DNA from: Sedimentibacter sp. SX930
GTDB lineage: Bacteria; Bacillota; Bacilli; Lactobacillales; Aerococcaceae
Reading direction: 5' to 3'
Assembly: GCA_002155105.1 (NCBI GenBank)
Contig: MUZD01000004.1
Location: forward strand, 124,001 to 188,000
Length of the DNA: 64,000 bases
The position numbers and the translations under genes are program-made. Below the pieces are notes generated by a model. The model had not been told where the DNA came from and ran no database searches. It was given only the letters and a program-made list of their open reading frames with translations. Below, one piece after another: positions 27,125 to 36,607 of the stretch; the stretch's first letter is position 1; every line of letters starts with the position of its first letter.

Positions 27125-27547
27125 GTGGATATCACATCAAATTTTACGATCGGATCGACGGAACAGCTGGTCAGCAATAAAAGCCAAAGCAATTCTGATC
27201 TTTCCATGGACGATTTCTTACAGATCATGGCTGCAGCCATTAAAATGCCTGCCATGTCAGAAGAAGGCGGAGGAAGCAGTGGCGGTTCCACAGATTACAT
27301 GGCTCAAATGATCCAATTCAGTACGATGGAACAGTTGAAGGATTTGACTGAATCATTGAACACGACCATGCTGATGACGCAACAACAACAGGCATTAGCA
27401 ATGATCGGGAAAACCGTTACGGTGACTGGGGAAGCAAGCATCGTCACAGGAGTAGTGGATAAGGTGAAATTTTCAAATGGATTTGCAACGCTGATGATCG
27501 GCGGAAAGGACTACTATTTGAATGACGTACAGTCGATTGGAGAGTAA
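27125..27547 (+). CDS. flgD: Flagellar hook capping/scaffold protein FlgD
   Basis: FlgD caps the growing hook and is lost when the hook is complete. The 140-residue protein is short but has the N-terminal FlgD motif (MDDFLQIMAAAIKM and STDYMAQMIQFSTMEQLKDL) followed by a small beta domain (MIGKTVTVTGEASIVTGVVDKV). Many Gram-positive FlgD proteins lack the C-terminal Ig-like domains, as here. GTG 27125 follows AGGAGGTG at 7 bases. Confidence 0.93.
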   Translation: MDITSNFTIGSTEQLVSNKSQSNSDLSMDDFLQIMAAAIKMPAMSEEGGGSSGGSTDYMAQMIQFSTMEQLKDLTESLNTTMLMTQQQQALAMIGKTVTVTGEASIVTGVVDKVKFSNGFATLMIGGKDYYLNDVQSIGE

Positions 27548-27551
27548 CCGG

Positions 27552-27932
27552 ATGGACATAAGAGCGAATACCGATATCAAGAGGGTTGAGCCACTCCGAC
27601 AGAACAGTAAGAATCAACAAGTATCAAGAGAGTTCCAAACAATCATGCAAGAGGCGCTGAGCCAAACTACAGATGGCAAAGAACTGAAGATTTCCAACCA
27701 TGCCCAAAAACGACTGGATCAAAGAGGATTCTCATTGGAGGGTGAAGATATGAGTAATCTGAGCCAAGCGATGGATGAACTGGACGACAAAGGTTCAAAA
27801 AATTCTTTATTATTTTATAAAGATATGGCCTTGATCGCAAGCATCGACAACCGCACGATCATTACCGCATTGAATCAAAATGAGTTGGATACAGTGATGA
27901 ACATCGACAGCACCAAGTTCATCAAAGATTAA
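27552..27932 (+). CDS. Flagellar operon protein between flgD and flgE (TIGR02530-like)
   Basis: A 126-residue protein in the slot occupied in many Gram-positive flagellar operons by a small conserved family known only as 'flagellar operon protein' (TIGR02530). The characteristic segment is visible: LKISNHAQKRLDQRGFSLEGEDMSNLSQAMDELDDKGSKNSL in parts (HAQKRLDQRG, AMDELDDKG), then LLFYKDMALIASIDNRTIITA. ATG 27552 is chosen, four bases after the flgD stop, with GGAGAG upstream. Its exact role is not established; hook assembly is inferred from the neighbours. Confidence 0.85.
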   Translation: MDIRANTDIKRVEPLRQNSKNQQVSREFQTIMQEALSQTTDGKELKISNHAQKRLDQRGFSLEGEDMSNLSQAMDELDDKGSKNSLLFYKDMALIASIDNRTIITALNQNELDTVMNIDSTKFIKD

Positions 27933-28014
27933 AAAACGGCCGGACCGATAAGGAAGCCGTGCGATCCTTGAATGACAGATAGGATCAAGATGTTAACTAC
28001 TAGGAGGAAATCAA

Positions 28015-28899
28015 ATGTTAAAATCATTATACTCTGGCGTTACAGGCATGAAAAACTTACAAACAAAGATGGATGTAATCTCGAATAATATAGCTAACGT
28101 AAACACAACCGGATTCAAGAGCGGAAGGGTACGTTTTGAAGATATGATCAGCCAATCAATGGCGAGTGCCCAAGAAGGCACAAATGCGAAGCAGGTTGGA
28201 TTAGGCGTTCAGACAGGCGCCATCGACACCATCATGAACGGCGGATCTTTACAGGCGACAGGAAGAGAACTGGACTTCGGGATTGAAAATGGCGACAGCT
28301 CATTCTTTGTAGTGAGTGGGGATGGTGGCGTCAACAATTACTATACCCGCGATGGGGGATTCTATCTTGATGCCGAGAACAATTTGGTGACGAGTGCTGG
28401 TTACAGTGTGATGGGGGTCAACAATACTGAAGGTGATGGAACCGAGACGCTGGAAAACTTGAGTGTACCTGCCTATATCCAGGTCAATGCTGACGGAACG
28501 ATTGCGGCAATCGACAGTATCCCGGATGGAGCAACAAACGTGTTCGGTTTGAAGAGTCATTCGGTTGACAGTAAAGGTGTCATCACAGGTAATTACGGAA
28601 ATGGCGAATCTTATGTGATCGGACAAGTGGCTATGGCTAAATTCGCTAATGCCTCCGGATTGGAAAAAGCAGGCGGCAATCTGTACGTTGAATCAGCAAA
28701 CTCTGGAACTCCCGAACTAGGTTTTCCAGCAGACGATGGTTATGGCGTTATCAGATCAGGCTTTTTGGAAATGTCAAATGTCGATCTTGCGAATGAATTC
28801 ACTGAAATGATCATCGCCAACAGAGCCTATCAAGCTAATTCCAGAAGCATAACGACCTCCGATTCGATGTTGGAAGAGTTATTGGCATTGAAACGCTAA
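28015..28899 (+). CDS. flgE: Flagellar hook protein FlgE (short form)
   Basis: The hook subunit, assembled under the FlgD cap. The 294 residues have the N-terminal motif MDVISNNIANVNTTGFKSGRV, the internal LDFGIENGDSSFFVVSGD/YTRDGGFYLD segment and the C-terminal SNVDLANEFTEMIIANRAYQANSRSITTSD pattern shared by hook and rod proteins. Short hooks of about this size are usual in Bacillus relatives. Alternative: a FlgG-like rod protein; position after flgD favours hook. CTAGGAGG lies before the ATG. Confidence 0.92.
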   Translation: MLKSLYSGVTGMKNLQTKMDVISNNIANVNTTGFKSGRVRFEDMISQSMASAQEGTNAKQVGLGVQTGAIDTIMNGGSLQATGRELDFGIENGDSSFFVVSGDGGVNNYYTRDGGFYLDAENNLVTSAGYSVMGVNNTEGDGTETLENLSVPAYIQVNADGTIAAIDSIPDGATNVFGLKSHSVDSKGVITGNYGNGESYVIGQVAMAKFANASGLEKAGGNLYVESANSGTPELGFPADDGYGVIRSGFLEMSNVDLANEFTEMIIANRAYQANSRSITTSDSMLEELLALKR

Positions 28900-28925
28900 A
28901 CTTCAAAAAGAAATGAGGAAAGCCC

Positions 28926-29129
28926 ATGATAGCTTTAACCAGTGTTTCAGGCGAGGCGTTTTTTCTAAATTGTGACCTGATTTACCGTATCGACGAAGCG
29001 TACGATACGATAATAACCTTGTCCGATGGTCAGCACATTCGTGTGAGTGAACCGGCAACCAAAATCGTAGAAAAAATTGTGGACTATAAAAGAAAGATTT
29101 ATCTTGCTTTACCGGAGGTTGGAAAATGA
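28926..29129 (+). CDS. FlbD/SwrD-family flagellar protein
   Basis: A 67-residue protein of the FlbD family (MIALTSVSGEAFFLNCDLIYRI; then TIITLSDGQHIRVSE). In Bacillus subtilis the relative SwrD increases flagellar torque, and its gene also lies just downstream of flgE. ATG 28926 is preceded by GAGGAAAG. The stop overlaps the motA start (ATGA), which ties it to the stator genes and supports a role in motor power. Confidence 0.9.
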   Translation: MIALTSVSGEAFFLNCDLIYRIDEAYDTIITLSDGQHIRVSEPATKIVEKIVDYKRKIYLALPEVGK

Positions 29130-29938
29130 AGAAAAATCCGATCCCACCATTGGCCCTTGTCATTGGAGTAGCTTTAATCATCTGGTCCATTAATCAGGGC
29201 GGAAGCATGGGTGGGTTTATTGATGTACCGTCTTTAATCATTACATTAGCCGGCTCGTTCTGTGCCTTGCTGATCAGCTTTCCGCTTGCTGCTATAAAAA
29301 ACATTCCAACAATAATCAAAAAAGTGATCGGCGCTCCCAGTGAGAACAAAAATGATCTGATTGAAAAATTCACAGAACTCTCTCGTCTGTCCCGAAGCAA
29401 AGGGATTTTGACTTTGGAACAAGAAATCAGCAAGATAGATAATTTGATCTTACGAGAGGGACTTCAGATGGCAGTGGATGGTATGGATCCTGCCGACATA
29501 AAAAGCATCATGGAAATAAAAATCGATAATATGGAAGCCAGACATGGCGTCGGCCAAGCCATATTCCTGAAGTGGGGAGAGTTGGCTCCTGCGTTCGGTA
29601 TGATCGGAACCTTGATCGGGCTGATCAATATGTTAAGCCAATTAAATGATCCCAGCACAATCGGCAGCGGGATGGCTGTCGCTTTGATCACCACTTTCTA
29701 CGGAAGTTTTTTTGCCAACCTGCTGTTCATTCCGATCGCGACGAATCTGAAGATGCAGACCGAAGCGGAGCTGGAAGTTTGCGAAATGATCATCGAAGGC
29801 GTGCTGTCGATTCAAGCCGGGCAAAATCCTCGGACAATCGAACAGAAATTGAACGGCTACTTGGACAACAAACCTGTGAAAAACAAAAACAAAAATAGGA
29901 ATACGAACGCTGCTGCTGTTCAAAGCGAGGTAAATTAA
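29126..29938 (+). CDS. motA: Flagellar motor stator protein MotA
   Basis: The ion-channel stator subunit that pushes on FliG. The 270 residues have four membrane helices (about 8-22, 32-54, 147-168, 180-202) and a large cytoplasmic loop between helices 2 and 3. Conserved prolines and the FGMIGTLIGLINML helix are present. Overlap with the FlbD-family gene and immediate continuation into motB show coupled expression. Coupling ion (H+ or Na+) cannot be decided from this reading. Confidence 0.96.
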   Translation: MKKNPIPPLALVIGVALIIWSINQGGSMGGFIDVPSLIITLAGSFCALLISFPLAAIKNIPTIIKKVIGAPSENKNDLIEKFTELSRLSRSKGILTLEQEISKIDNLILREGLQMAVDGMDPADIKSIMEIKIDNMEARHGVGQAIFLKWGELAPAFGMIGTLIGLINMLSQLNDPSTIGSGMAVALITTFYGSFFANLLFIPIATNLKMQTEAELEVCEMIIEGVLSIQAGQNPRTIEQKLNGYLDNKPVKNKNKNRNTNAAAVQSEVN

Positions 29939-29941
29939 CCT

Positions 29942-30766
29942 ATGAGCAAACGGCGGAAACGAGGTGCCGAATCAGGGGGGGGCGCCCCGGAATGGATGAC
30001 AACATTCTCGGATTTGATGACGCTTTTGCTGACATTCTTCATTTTGTTGTACTCATTCTCCAGTGTCAGCAATGACAAGTTCACCCAAGCCGCAGATTCT
30101 TTGCAAAATTCTTTTGTGGGATCCGGTCAAAAGAGTATTTTGACTGGAGGGCAATGGATACCTGAGAAAAATGATCATGCAGCAAGCGGAGATTCCGCAT
30201 CCTTATCAGAAGCGGAAGAAGCTGCTGTTCAAGCGGTAAAAGCTGAAGCTGCTCGGGCAGAGTCCTTGGCTGCAGAAGGTCAAACAATGATAGCGGTGGA
30301 CCCGGAAGTCGTCAAAATGTATCAGGAAGTCATCGATTTTGTCGAAAAAAATGGATTGTCCGAAGAAATCAGTTTGAGTATGGATGCTGATGGTGTCTAC
30401 ATGAACGTGAAGGCAGCAATCTTGTTCACGCCGGGCAGTGCGGTTATTACCGAGAGTGGCACGGCGGCTTTACAAAAAGTGGCAGAATTGATCGGGAATT
30501 TTGAAAATAAGATCATGATAGAAGGGCATACGGACAACGTTCCCCATCATGATCAAAAATTTGAGAGCAACTGGGAGTTATCTGCAGGCAGAGCTCTTGC
30601 TGTGCTCAGGCATTTGGCCGAGCAGCAAAATATTGACCCCGCACGTCTAGCCGCTGTCGGCTATGGAGAATACAATCCGCTTGTCCCTAATGATACGGCC
30701 GAACAGCGTGCTGAAAATCGAAGAGTCAATATTGTGTTGGTCTACGAACCGGAGGGAGCAGAATAA
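29942..30766 (+). CDS. motB: Flagellar motor stator protein MotB
   Basis: MotB anchors the stator to peptidoglycan and carries the ion-binding aspartate. The 274 residues have a basic N-terminus, one membrane helix with Asp24 (TTFSDLMTLLLTFFILLYSF), a plug/linker region rich in Ala/Glu and a C-terminal OmpA-like domain (LFTPGSAVITESG, IEGHTDNVP, SAGRALAVLRHL, AVGYGEYNP). The stop codon overlaps the fliL start by one base. Confidence 0.97.
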   Translation: MSKRRKRGAESGGGAPEWMTTFSDLMTLLLTFFILLYSFSSVSNDKFTQAADSLQNSFVGSGQKSILTGGQWIPEKNDHAASGDSASLSEAEEAAVQAVKAEAARAESLAAEGQTMIAVDPEVVKMYQEVIDFVEKNGLSEEISLSMDADGVYMNVKAAILFTPGSAVITESGTAALQKVAELIGNFENKIMIEGHTDNVPHHDQKFESNWELSAGRALAVLRHLAEQQNIDPARLAAVGYGEYNPLVPNDTAEQRAENRRVNIVLVYEPEGAE

Positions 30767-31239
30767 TGGAAAAAGAAGCACAGTTGCCCAAAAAGCAGAG
30801 CATTCCGAAGCTTGTTCTGATAGCTGTCATTTTGATGGTTTTAATGGTCGGCGGAGGAATGATCGGTTCTTTGATGACGAACGGGCTAGCAACGGAATGG
30901 ATCGCTAACTTCAACAAAAAAGATGCGGAAAGCATCCTTGTTCCGCAAGAGGAATTTCTGGTGAATTTAAAATCCGATGATGGCAGTCTCGATGATTTTT
31001 TGAAAATCGAAATGTCCGTAGAGACAACTGATGAGGACAATGGAGCCATTCTGACCGAAAAGGCGGCGATTGTGCGCGATGCGATCATCAGCGTTCTCAG
31101 GAGTAAATCTACAGCCAATATTTTGGATGAAGCAGATGGAGCCCTGGTCATCAAGCAAGAGATCATCGCCAAAATCAATCAAAGTTTGGGCTCGGAAATC
31201 GCGAGTGATTTATACATTACAAATATCGTCATGCAATAG
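30766..31239 (+). CDS. fliL: Flagellar basal body-associated protein FliL
   Basis: FliL is a single-pass membrane protein that stabilises stators around the motor. The 157 residues show a short cytoplasmic N-terminus, one membrane helix (about 16-38, LVLIAVILMVLMVGGGMIGSL) and an extracytoplasmic stomatin-like domain (EEFLVNLKSDDGSLDDFLKIEMSVE; IVRDAIISVLRSK). Length is normal. Position directly after motB fits. Confidence 0.94.
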   Translation: MEKEAQLPKKQSIPKLVLIAVILMVLMVGGGMIGSLMTNGLATEWIANFNKKDAESILVPQEEFLVNLKSDDGSLDDFLKIEMSVETTDEDNGAILTEKAAIVRDAIISVLRSKSTANILDEADGALVIKQEIIAKINQSLGSEIASDLYITNIVMQ

Positions 31240-31265
31240 CGAAGTGGAAGGTGTGCGTCAAGGAA

Positions 31266-31637
31266 ATGGAAAATGAACTGTTATACATCGGGAAAAGTTT
31301 TATCGTGTTGATTTTTGTGATTTTTGCGATAAATTATCTGTTGAAATTATTGGATCGATTCGTCAACAAGAACGGCAAATACATCACCATGATAGAGCGT
31401 GTTCCATTGAACCGCACATCGTCGCTTTGTATCGTTAAAGTCTCGGAATCCTACTATTTGATGAGCTGTACAGATACAAAGAATGAGATTTTGAAGGAAT
31501 TGAACATTGAAGACATCAAGGAAGAAAAGACTGTTTTGGACATCGCGCAGCATAAAAGATTCCGCCCGGCCAGCCCAGTGGTTTTGGATGAAGTAGATGA
31601 GGGTGGCAGAATTTCACGAAGAGGGATGAGAAAATAG
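31266..31637 (+). CDS. fliO: Flagellar biosynthesis protein FliO (FliZ-like)
   Basis: FliO helps assemble the FliP-FliQ-FliR export gate. The ~123-residue protein has one N-terminal membrane helix (FIVLIFVIFAINYLLKLL) and the FliO core GKYITMIERVPLNRTSSLCIVKVSESYYLM. The start is uncertain: ATG 31266 has a GGAAGG 12 bases away, whereas GTG 31251 has that motif too close. Its place between fliL and fliP is the standard one, one base before the fliP ATG. Confidence 0.88.
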   Translation: MENELLYIGKSFIVLIFVIFAINYLLKLLDRFVNKNGKYITMIERVPLNRTSSLCIVKVSESYYLMSCTDTKNEILKELNIEDIKEEKTVLDIAQHKRFRPASPVVLDEVDEGGRISRRGMRK

Positions 31638-31638
31638 G

Positions 31639-32373
31639 ATGGTGAAAAAAGGGATTGTCACAAGCGGCGTTGGATTGTTATTTCTGACATTTCCTCAAAA
31701 AGTTCATGCGGCGGAAATCGTAGACACGGTTCAAAATGCTCTGGGCGGGACATCGGATGCTGTAAAAATGTATGTGTTGATAGGTCTTCTGAGTGTCATA
31801 CCGGCATTTTTGATATTGACTACGTGTTTTACGCGGATCATCATTGTCTTTTCTTTTTTGAGAAGTTCGTTAGGCACACAGCAAAATCCTCCCAATACTG
31901 TCTTGATAGGCTTGGCGGCCTTCTTGACATTTTTTATCATGAGGCCAGCCTATACGGAAGTTTACCATGAGGCGGCGGTTCCGTTGATGGAGGATCAGAT
32001 CGGCATCGAAGAGTTCTTTTATATAGCAGAGGACCCGATCCGGGACTTTATGCTGAAGCAGACGAGGGAGAAGGACCTTACCCTCTTTCTGGATCTGCAG
32101 GGGGATGACATGCCAACCAATACCGGAGATGTAAGTTTGCTCAGTCTCATTCCGGCCTTTGCGATCAGCGAATTGCGGACGGCCTTTACGATCGGGTTTT
32201 TGATCTTCATTCCCTTTCTGGTGATAGACATCGTGGTTGCAAGTATTTTGATGTCCATGGGGATGTTCATGTTGTCGCCGGTAATGATTTCGTTGCCGTT
32301 TAAGTTACTTCTGTTCGTCTTGGTGGATGGTTGGTATTTGGTCGTTGAGTCGCTGGTATTAGGTTTTCAATAG
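31639..32373 (+). CDS. fliP: Flagellar type III export gate protein FliP
   Basis: FliP is the main subunit of the export pore. The 244 residues have a cleavable-type N-terminal signal (TSGVGLLFLTFPQKVHAAE) and four membrane helices. Family signatures are clear: TCFTRIIIVFSFLRSSLGTQQNPPN and IDIVVASILMSMGMFMLSPVMISLPFKLLLFVLVDGW in parts. It starts one base after the fliO stop. Signal peptide and full length indicate an intact gene. Confidence 0.97.
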   Translation: MVKKGIVTSGVGLLFLTFPQKVHAAEIVDTVQNALGGTSDAVKMYVLIGLLSVIPAFLILTTCFTRIIIVFSFLRSSLGTQQNPPNTVLIGLAAFLTFFIMRPAYTEVYHEAAVPLMEDQIGIEEFFYIAEDPIRDFMLKQTREKDLTLFLDLQGDDMPTNTGDVSLLSLIPAFAISELRTAFTIGFLIFIPFLVIDIVVASILMSMGMFMLSPVMISLPFKLLLFVLVDGWYLVVESLVLGFQ

Positions 32374-32383
32374 GGGTGCATGA

Positions 32384-32647
32384 ATGTCGATAGAAAAAGT
32401 TTTAGATGTTTTGAGAGAAGGCTTCATGACCATTCTGATAGTTGCCGGACCGACGCTGGCCATCGCCTTGGTGGTAGGCTTGATCATCAGTATTATTCAA
32501 GCAGCAACACAGCTGCAGGAACAGACATTGAGTTTTGTTCCAAAAATATTGGCCGTAATCGGAGCCTTGGTTGTGTTCGGCAATTTTATGCTGAACGCAT
32601 TGATCGCTTACACAGAAAAAATATTCGAGTTGATCGCTGGATTGTGA
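32384..32647 (+). CDS. fliQ: Flagellar type III export gate protein FliQ
   Basis: An 87-residue, two-helix gate component that winds around the FliP-FliR core. The family core is visible: LIVAGPTLAIALVVGLIISIIQAATQLQEQTLSFVPK, in parts GPTLAIALVVGL and QAATQLQEQTLSFVPK. ATG 32384 has GGGG upstream. fliR begins ten bases after the stop. Confidence 0.95.
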   Translation: MSIEKVLDVLREGFMTILIVAGPTLAIALVVGLIISIIQAATQLQEQTLSFVPKILAVIGALVVFGNFMLNALIAYTEKIFELIAGL

Positions 32648-32657
32648 TGGCTAAAGG

Positions 32658-33413
32658 ATGCTGATTACATTACAGAAACTCATATTGATCTTCATGCGGA
32701 TAGGTTCTTTCGTTTTTATAAGTAAGGGATTTTCATTCAAAGGTGTACCAACTGTTGTGAAGATCGCCATTTCCTTGGGCTTGAGTTTTCCGGTTTACAT
32801 CATGATACCCGCCATGGAGTCCGAGCTGGGTTTGGTGCAACTGGCGCTTTTCGCGCTGAAGGAATCCTTGGTCGGGCTGGCGCTAGGCTATATCACAAAC
32901 CTCTTCTTTTATGCGGTTGAGATAGCCGGGAATTTTGCCGATTTCCAGGTCGGTTTTTCGATGTCGGCAGTCTTTGATCCTGCTTTAGGGTTCCAGGCTT
33001 CTTATTTCGGGAAAATATATTATTGGATGGCGCTGTCCATCTTCTTTTTTACGGATATGCACCATCATGTCTTGAGGGCATTGGTATCCGGATTTACGGT
33101 TTTCCCCATCGAAGCGTTTTCCGTAGGGGATTTTGGAGTGAAAGGGATTGTCACTCTGTTCTCGATGATGTTTGAGATAGCGTTGAATCTCTCGGCCCCT
33201 ATCGTTATTGTGGCTTTGTTGACGGAAGTCGTTTTGGGAGTGCTCTCTCGGACTGTGCCTCAAATAAATGTGTTGATGCTTAGTATGCCTTTAAAGATTC
33301 TGGTCAGTATGTCACTTATGCTGGTTCTGTTGCCTAGTCTTATGGACAGCATGACAGAGATGCTGCCATTGATGGTGAAATACATGACTGAATTTATCCA
33401 GTCACTAAGCTGA
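32658..33413 (+). CDS. fliR: Flagellar type III export gate protein FliR
   Basis: FliR completes the FliP5-FliQ4-FliR1 pore and contacts FlhB. The 251 residues are nearly all hydrophobic, with about six membrane helices and the FliR region FLALKESLVGLALGYITNLFFYAVEIAGNFADFQVGFSM (in parts KESLVGLALGY and FQVGFSM). The ATG is preceded by AAAGG. flhB follows after 15 bases. Length and order are standard. Confidence 0.96.
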   Translation: MLITLQKLILIFMRIGSFVFISKGFSFKGVPTVVKIAISLGLSFPVYIMIPAMESELGLVQLALFALKESLVGLALGYITNLFFYAVEIAGNFADFQVGFSMSAVFDPALGFQASYFGKIYYWMALSIFFFTDMHHHVLRALVSGFTVFPIEAFSVGDFGVKGIVTLFSMMFEIALNLSAPIVIVALLTEVVLGVLSRTVPQINVLMLSMPLKILVSMSLMLVLLPSLMDSMTEMLPLMVKYMTEFIQSLS

Positions 33414-33428
33414 TGAAGAGGTGATCAT

Positions 33429-34496
33429 GTGAGTGAGAAAGATGGAAAGACTGAAAAACCCACCCCAAAAAAGCTGAAGGATGCCCGAAAACGTGGAGAG
33501 ATAGCCAAGAGCCAAGAATTCAATTCCGCCTTTACTTATATCATGTTCATGATGTTCGCGATCGCGCTATCCACGCACGCCCTTCAATACGGGTATGTTT
33601 ATCTGAAAAGTGAATTTGCGGTTGTTTATGATGTGGGTGGCCTTGAAAATAATCTCAATGATATCGGGATGAAGGCTATCTTATACATATTCATCTTAGC
33701 AGGACCGTTCTTAGGTATTGCTTTTATAGGGGCTTTGATTGCAAATATCATCCAAACAGGATTATTGTTCTCAACAGAAGCCCTAAAATTTAAAATGAGC
33801 CGACTGAACCCAGTGAGTGGTCTTAAAAATATGTTCAGTAAAAAGGCGCTATTCACTTTGGTCAAAAATATTCTTAAGATGATTCTGATTGGTTACGTCT
33901 GTTACATATCGTTCGAAAAATCGGGTTACTACATCATCAACTCGTCTGCAGTTGGAACCGAAAAACTCTATTTTTTGATTCTGGAACTTGTCAAAGATAT
34001 CAGTACGAATCTTGCCATCTTGTTGTTTCTTTTAGGGATGGTGGATTTCATCTATCAAAAATATGACTATAAAAAGAATTTGAATATGACCAAACAAGAA
34101 ATAAAAGATGAATACAAAGAATCAGAAGGCGATCCTTACATAAAATCATTAAGACGTCAAAAATATAAACAATTCAGTAAACAAATGCTGAAGGATGTGG
34201 AGTCTGCGACTGTCATCATCACAAACCCAACGCACTTGGCGATTGCCGTGCGTTATGATAAAAAACGCGACCAGGTGCCTGTAGTCGTCGCCAAAGGTGC
34301 AGACTATGTAGCAGAAAAAATCAGGGAAGCAGCTTCAAAAAATAATATTCCGATTATGGAAAACAAACCAGTGGCACGCGCCATGTACCGATCAGTTGAG
34401 ATTGGCCAGCCGATACCATTGGACTTTTATGAAGCGATAGCTGAGATGATTGCGTTGATCTATCAGATCGATGAAAGCAACAAAAGGAAAATATAA
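33429..34496 (+). CDS. flhB: Flagellar export switch protein FlhB
   Basis: FlhB regulates export specificity and is self-cleaved after the hook is finished. The 355 residues have the N-terminal KTEKPTPKKLKDARKRGEIAKSQE motif, four membrane helices and a cytoplasmic domain with the autocleavage motif NPTH at 266-269. The GTG start at 33429 is preceded by AGAGGTGA; an overlapping ATG two bases upstream is immediately followed by a stop. This is the expected partner of FliK. Confidence 0.97.
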   Translation: MSEKDGKTEKPTPKKLKDARKRGEIAKSQEFNSAFTYIMFMMFAIALSTHALQYGYVYLKSEFAVVYDVGGLENNLNDIGMKAILYIFILAGPFLGIAFIGALIANIIQTGLLFSTEALKFKMSRLNPVSGLKNMFSKKALFTLVKNILKMILIGYVCYISFEKSGYYIINSSAVGTEKLYFLILELVKDISTNLAILLFLLGMVDFIYQKYDYKKNLNMTKQEIKDEYKESEGDPYIKSLRRQKYKQFSKQMLKDVESATVIITNPTHLAIAVRYDKKRDQVPVVVAKGADYVAEKIREAASKNNIPIMENKPVARAMYRSVEIGQPIPLDFYEAIAEMIALIYQIDESNKRKI

Positions 34497-34516
34497 GTGA
34501 GAGAAAGAGTGATGTA

Positions 34517-36607
34517 ATGGCTGCACAACTAACCAAAAAAAATCGGAATGCTTCAGCGTTTATGGATGTAGGGATTGCAACGTTTGTGGTCCTCATTTTG
34601 GCAATGATCATTATTCCATTACCTGCACCACTTCTTGATTTACTGTTGATTGTGAATCTAGCCTTGTCCATGACGATACTGTTGTTGACGTTATTCACTA
34701 AAAATGTCCTGGAATTTTCAACTTTTCCGACGCTCCTTTTACTGACGACCATGTTCAGGTTGGGGTTGAATATCTCTTCAACGCGGTTGGTTCTGACTGA
34801 GGGCGATGCCGGGAAGGTTATCGATACATTCGCGAATTTGGTTGCCGGAAATAATATCATAGTCGGTGCCGTCATTTTTATCATCATTTTCATCATCCAA
34901 ATGATCGTCGTGACGAATGGTGCGGGTCGGGTATCAGAAGTATCCGCACGTTTCACGTTGGATGCGATGCCTGGGAAGCAAATGTCGATCGATTCGGACT
35001 TGAATTCCGGCCTGATCAATGAACAGCAAGCAAAGCAACGACGCAACGATTTAGAGCGGGAAACACAATTTTTTGGGGCGATGGATGGTGCAAGTAAGTT
35101 TGTAAAGGGCGATGCTACCGCCGGAATCATCATTACCTTCATCAACTTGATCGGTGGAACGCTTATTTATTCTCTGCAACAAGGCATGCCCATCATGGAA
35201 GCGTTGAATAAGTTCGGGAGATTGACAATCGGAGATGGTCTGGTGAGTCAGATCCCTTCCTTATTGATTTCAATCGGTTCAGGTATTTTGGTCACAAGGT
35301 CCGGAAACGCAAAAACATTCGGTACATCACTGATACCTGAATTGATGTCCAGTTCAAAGGTACTCTATCTGGTTTCCGCTATTTTACTCGTGTTCGCACT
35401 ATTGCCAGGGTTTCCAACAGTCACCTTTTCAATGATGGCGATACTATTGGGCGGGTCGAGCTATCTTATCCAGCAAAATGAGACGAAAGCACAATTTGAA
35501 AAAATAACCGAAGAACAACGCATTCTGGCAGCAGAGCGGATGCTTCAAAACCAGTCAAACGAGGAAACGGTCACTGCCCATCAAGTGGATCCTATATCCA
35601 TTGAAATCGGCTACGGTCTGATCGCAATAGCTGATGAAACAAAAGACGATAATCTGATGAACCAAATACATAGCATCCGAAAACAGTGTGCCACGGAAAT
35701 TGGCATTCTATTGAAGCCGATTCGTATCAAAGATAATCTGCAACTGAGTATGAACCAATATGTAATCAAAATTAAAGGGAATGTCTACGCACAGGGTGAG
35801 TTGTATATGGATCGCTACTTGATCTTGTCTCCAGGAGATACAGAGTTTGCTTTTAATGGTATCGCAACAAAAGAGCCATCGTTCGGGCTGGATGCCATGT
35901 GGATAACTGGGGATGATCGGGAAATGGCAGATTTGCAAGGGTATACGGTGGTAGACCCACTTACTGTGTTCGTTACACACCTTAAAGAAACCATTTTTCA
36001 GCATAGTCAGGAACTGCTCGGCAGGCAAGAAGTGAAGCAACTATTGGAAACGCTGAAAGAAACGCATAACGTTGTCATCGATGAGTTGATACCGGATATC
36101 CTTAGATTGGGCGAAGTGCAAAAAGTGCTTCAGAACTTGCTGAAGGAAAATATACCGATCACCGACATGGTTACTGTATTGGAGACGTTGGCTGACTATG
36201 GCACCACGGTAAAAGACATTGAATTACTGACGGAATACGTCCGTCAAGCATTGAAGCAAACCATCGTGAAAAATTATTTGGATGAAAATGCAGTGCTGAA
36301 TGTCGTTACGATCCATCCAAACACTGAGGAAATGCTCGGTAAAAATATCCAAAAATCTTCATCGGGATCGATTCCACTGATTCAAGGAAATAATGTCACA
36401 AAATTATTCGACAGCATAAAGAAAATCCATAACCATCTTGAAGCTGAGGGAAGACCGCATGTCCTGCTGGTGTCTCCAAAAATAAGACCCTCTTTAAAAA
36501 ATCTGTTGACATTTAATTTTCCGGAAATAGCCGTATTATCTTTGAATGAAGTACCGAACGAAATCGCGATCGAATCAGTCGGTATGGTTGATGATATTGC
36601 TATTTAA
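34517..36607 (+). CDS. flhA: Flagellar export gate protein FlhA
   Basis: FlhA forms the nonameric gate ring, couples export to ion flow and docks chaperone-substrate complexes. The 696 residues have eight N-terminal membrane helices, the FHIPEP region here reading RFTLDAMPGKQMSIDSDLN in parts (DAMPGKQMSID), and a C-terminal cytoplasmic domain of about 340 residues. Length is standard. After this gene one would expect flhF and flhG in Bacillus-like clusters, but fliA follows directly. Confidence 0.97.
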   Translation: MAAQLTKKNRNASAFMDVGIATFVVLILAMIIIPLPAPLLDLLLIVNLALSMTILLLTLFTKNVLEFSTFPTLLLLTTMFRLGLNISSTRLVLTEGDAGKVIDTFANLVAGNNIIVGAVIFIIIFIIQMIVVTNGAGRVSEVSARFTLDAMPGKQMSIDSDLNSGLINEQQAKQRRNDLERETQFFGAMDGASKFVKGDATAGIIITFINLIGGTLIYSLQQGMPIMEALNKFGRLTIGDGLVSQIPSLLISIGSGILVTRSGNAKTFGTSLIPELMSSSKVLYLVSAILLVFALLPGFPTVTFSMMAILLGGSSYLIQQNETKAQFEKITEEQRILAAERMLQNQSNEETVTAHQVDPISIEIGYGLIAIADETKDDNLMNQIHSIRKQCATEIGILLKPIRIKDNLQLSMNQYVIKIKGNVYAQGELYMDRYLILSPGDTEFAFNGIATKEPSFGLDAMWITGDDREMADLQGYTVVDPLTVFVTHLKETIFQHSQELLGRQEVKQLLETLKETHNVVIDELIPDILRLGEVQKVLQNLLKENIPITDMVTVLETLADYGTTVKDIELLTEYVRQALKQTIVKNYLDENAVLNVVTIHPNTEEMLGKNIQKSSSGSIPLIQGNNVTKLFDSIKKIHNHLEAEGRPHVLLVSPKIRPSLKNLLTFNFPEIAVLSLNEVPNEIAIESVGMVDDIAI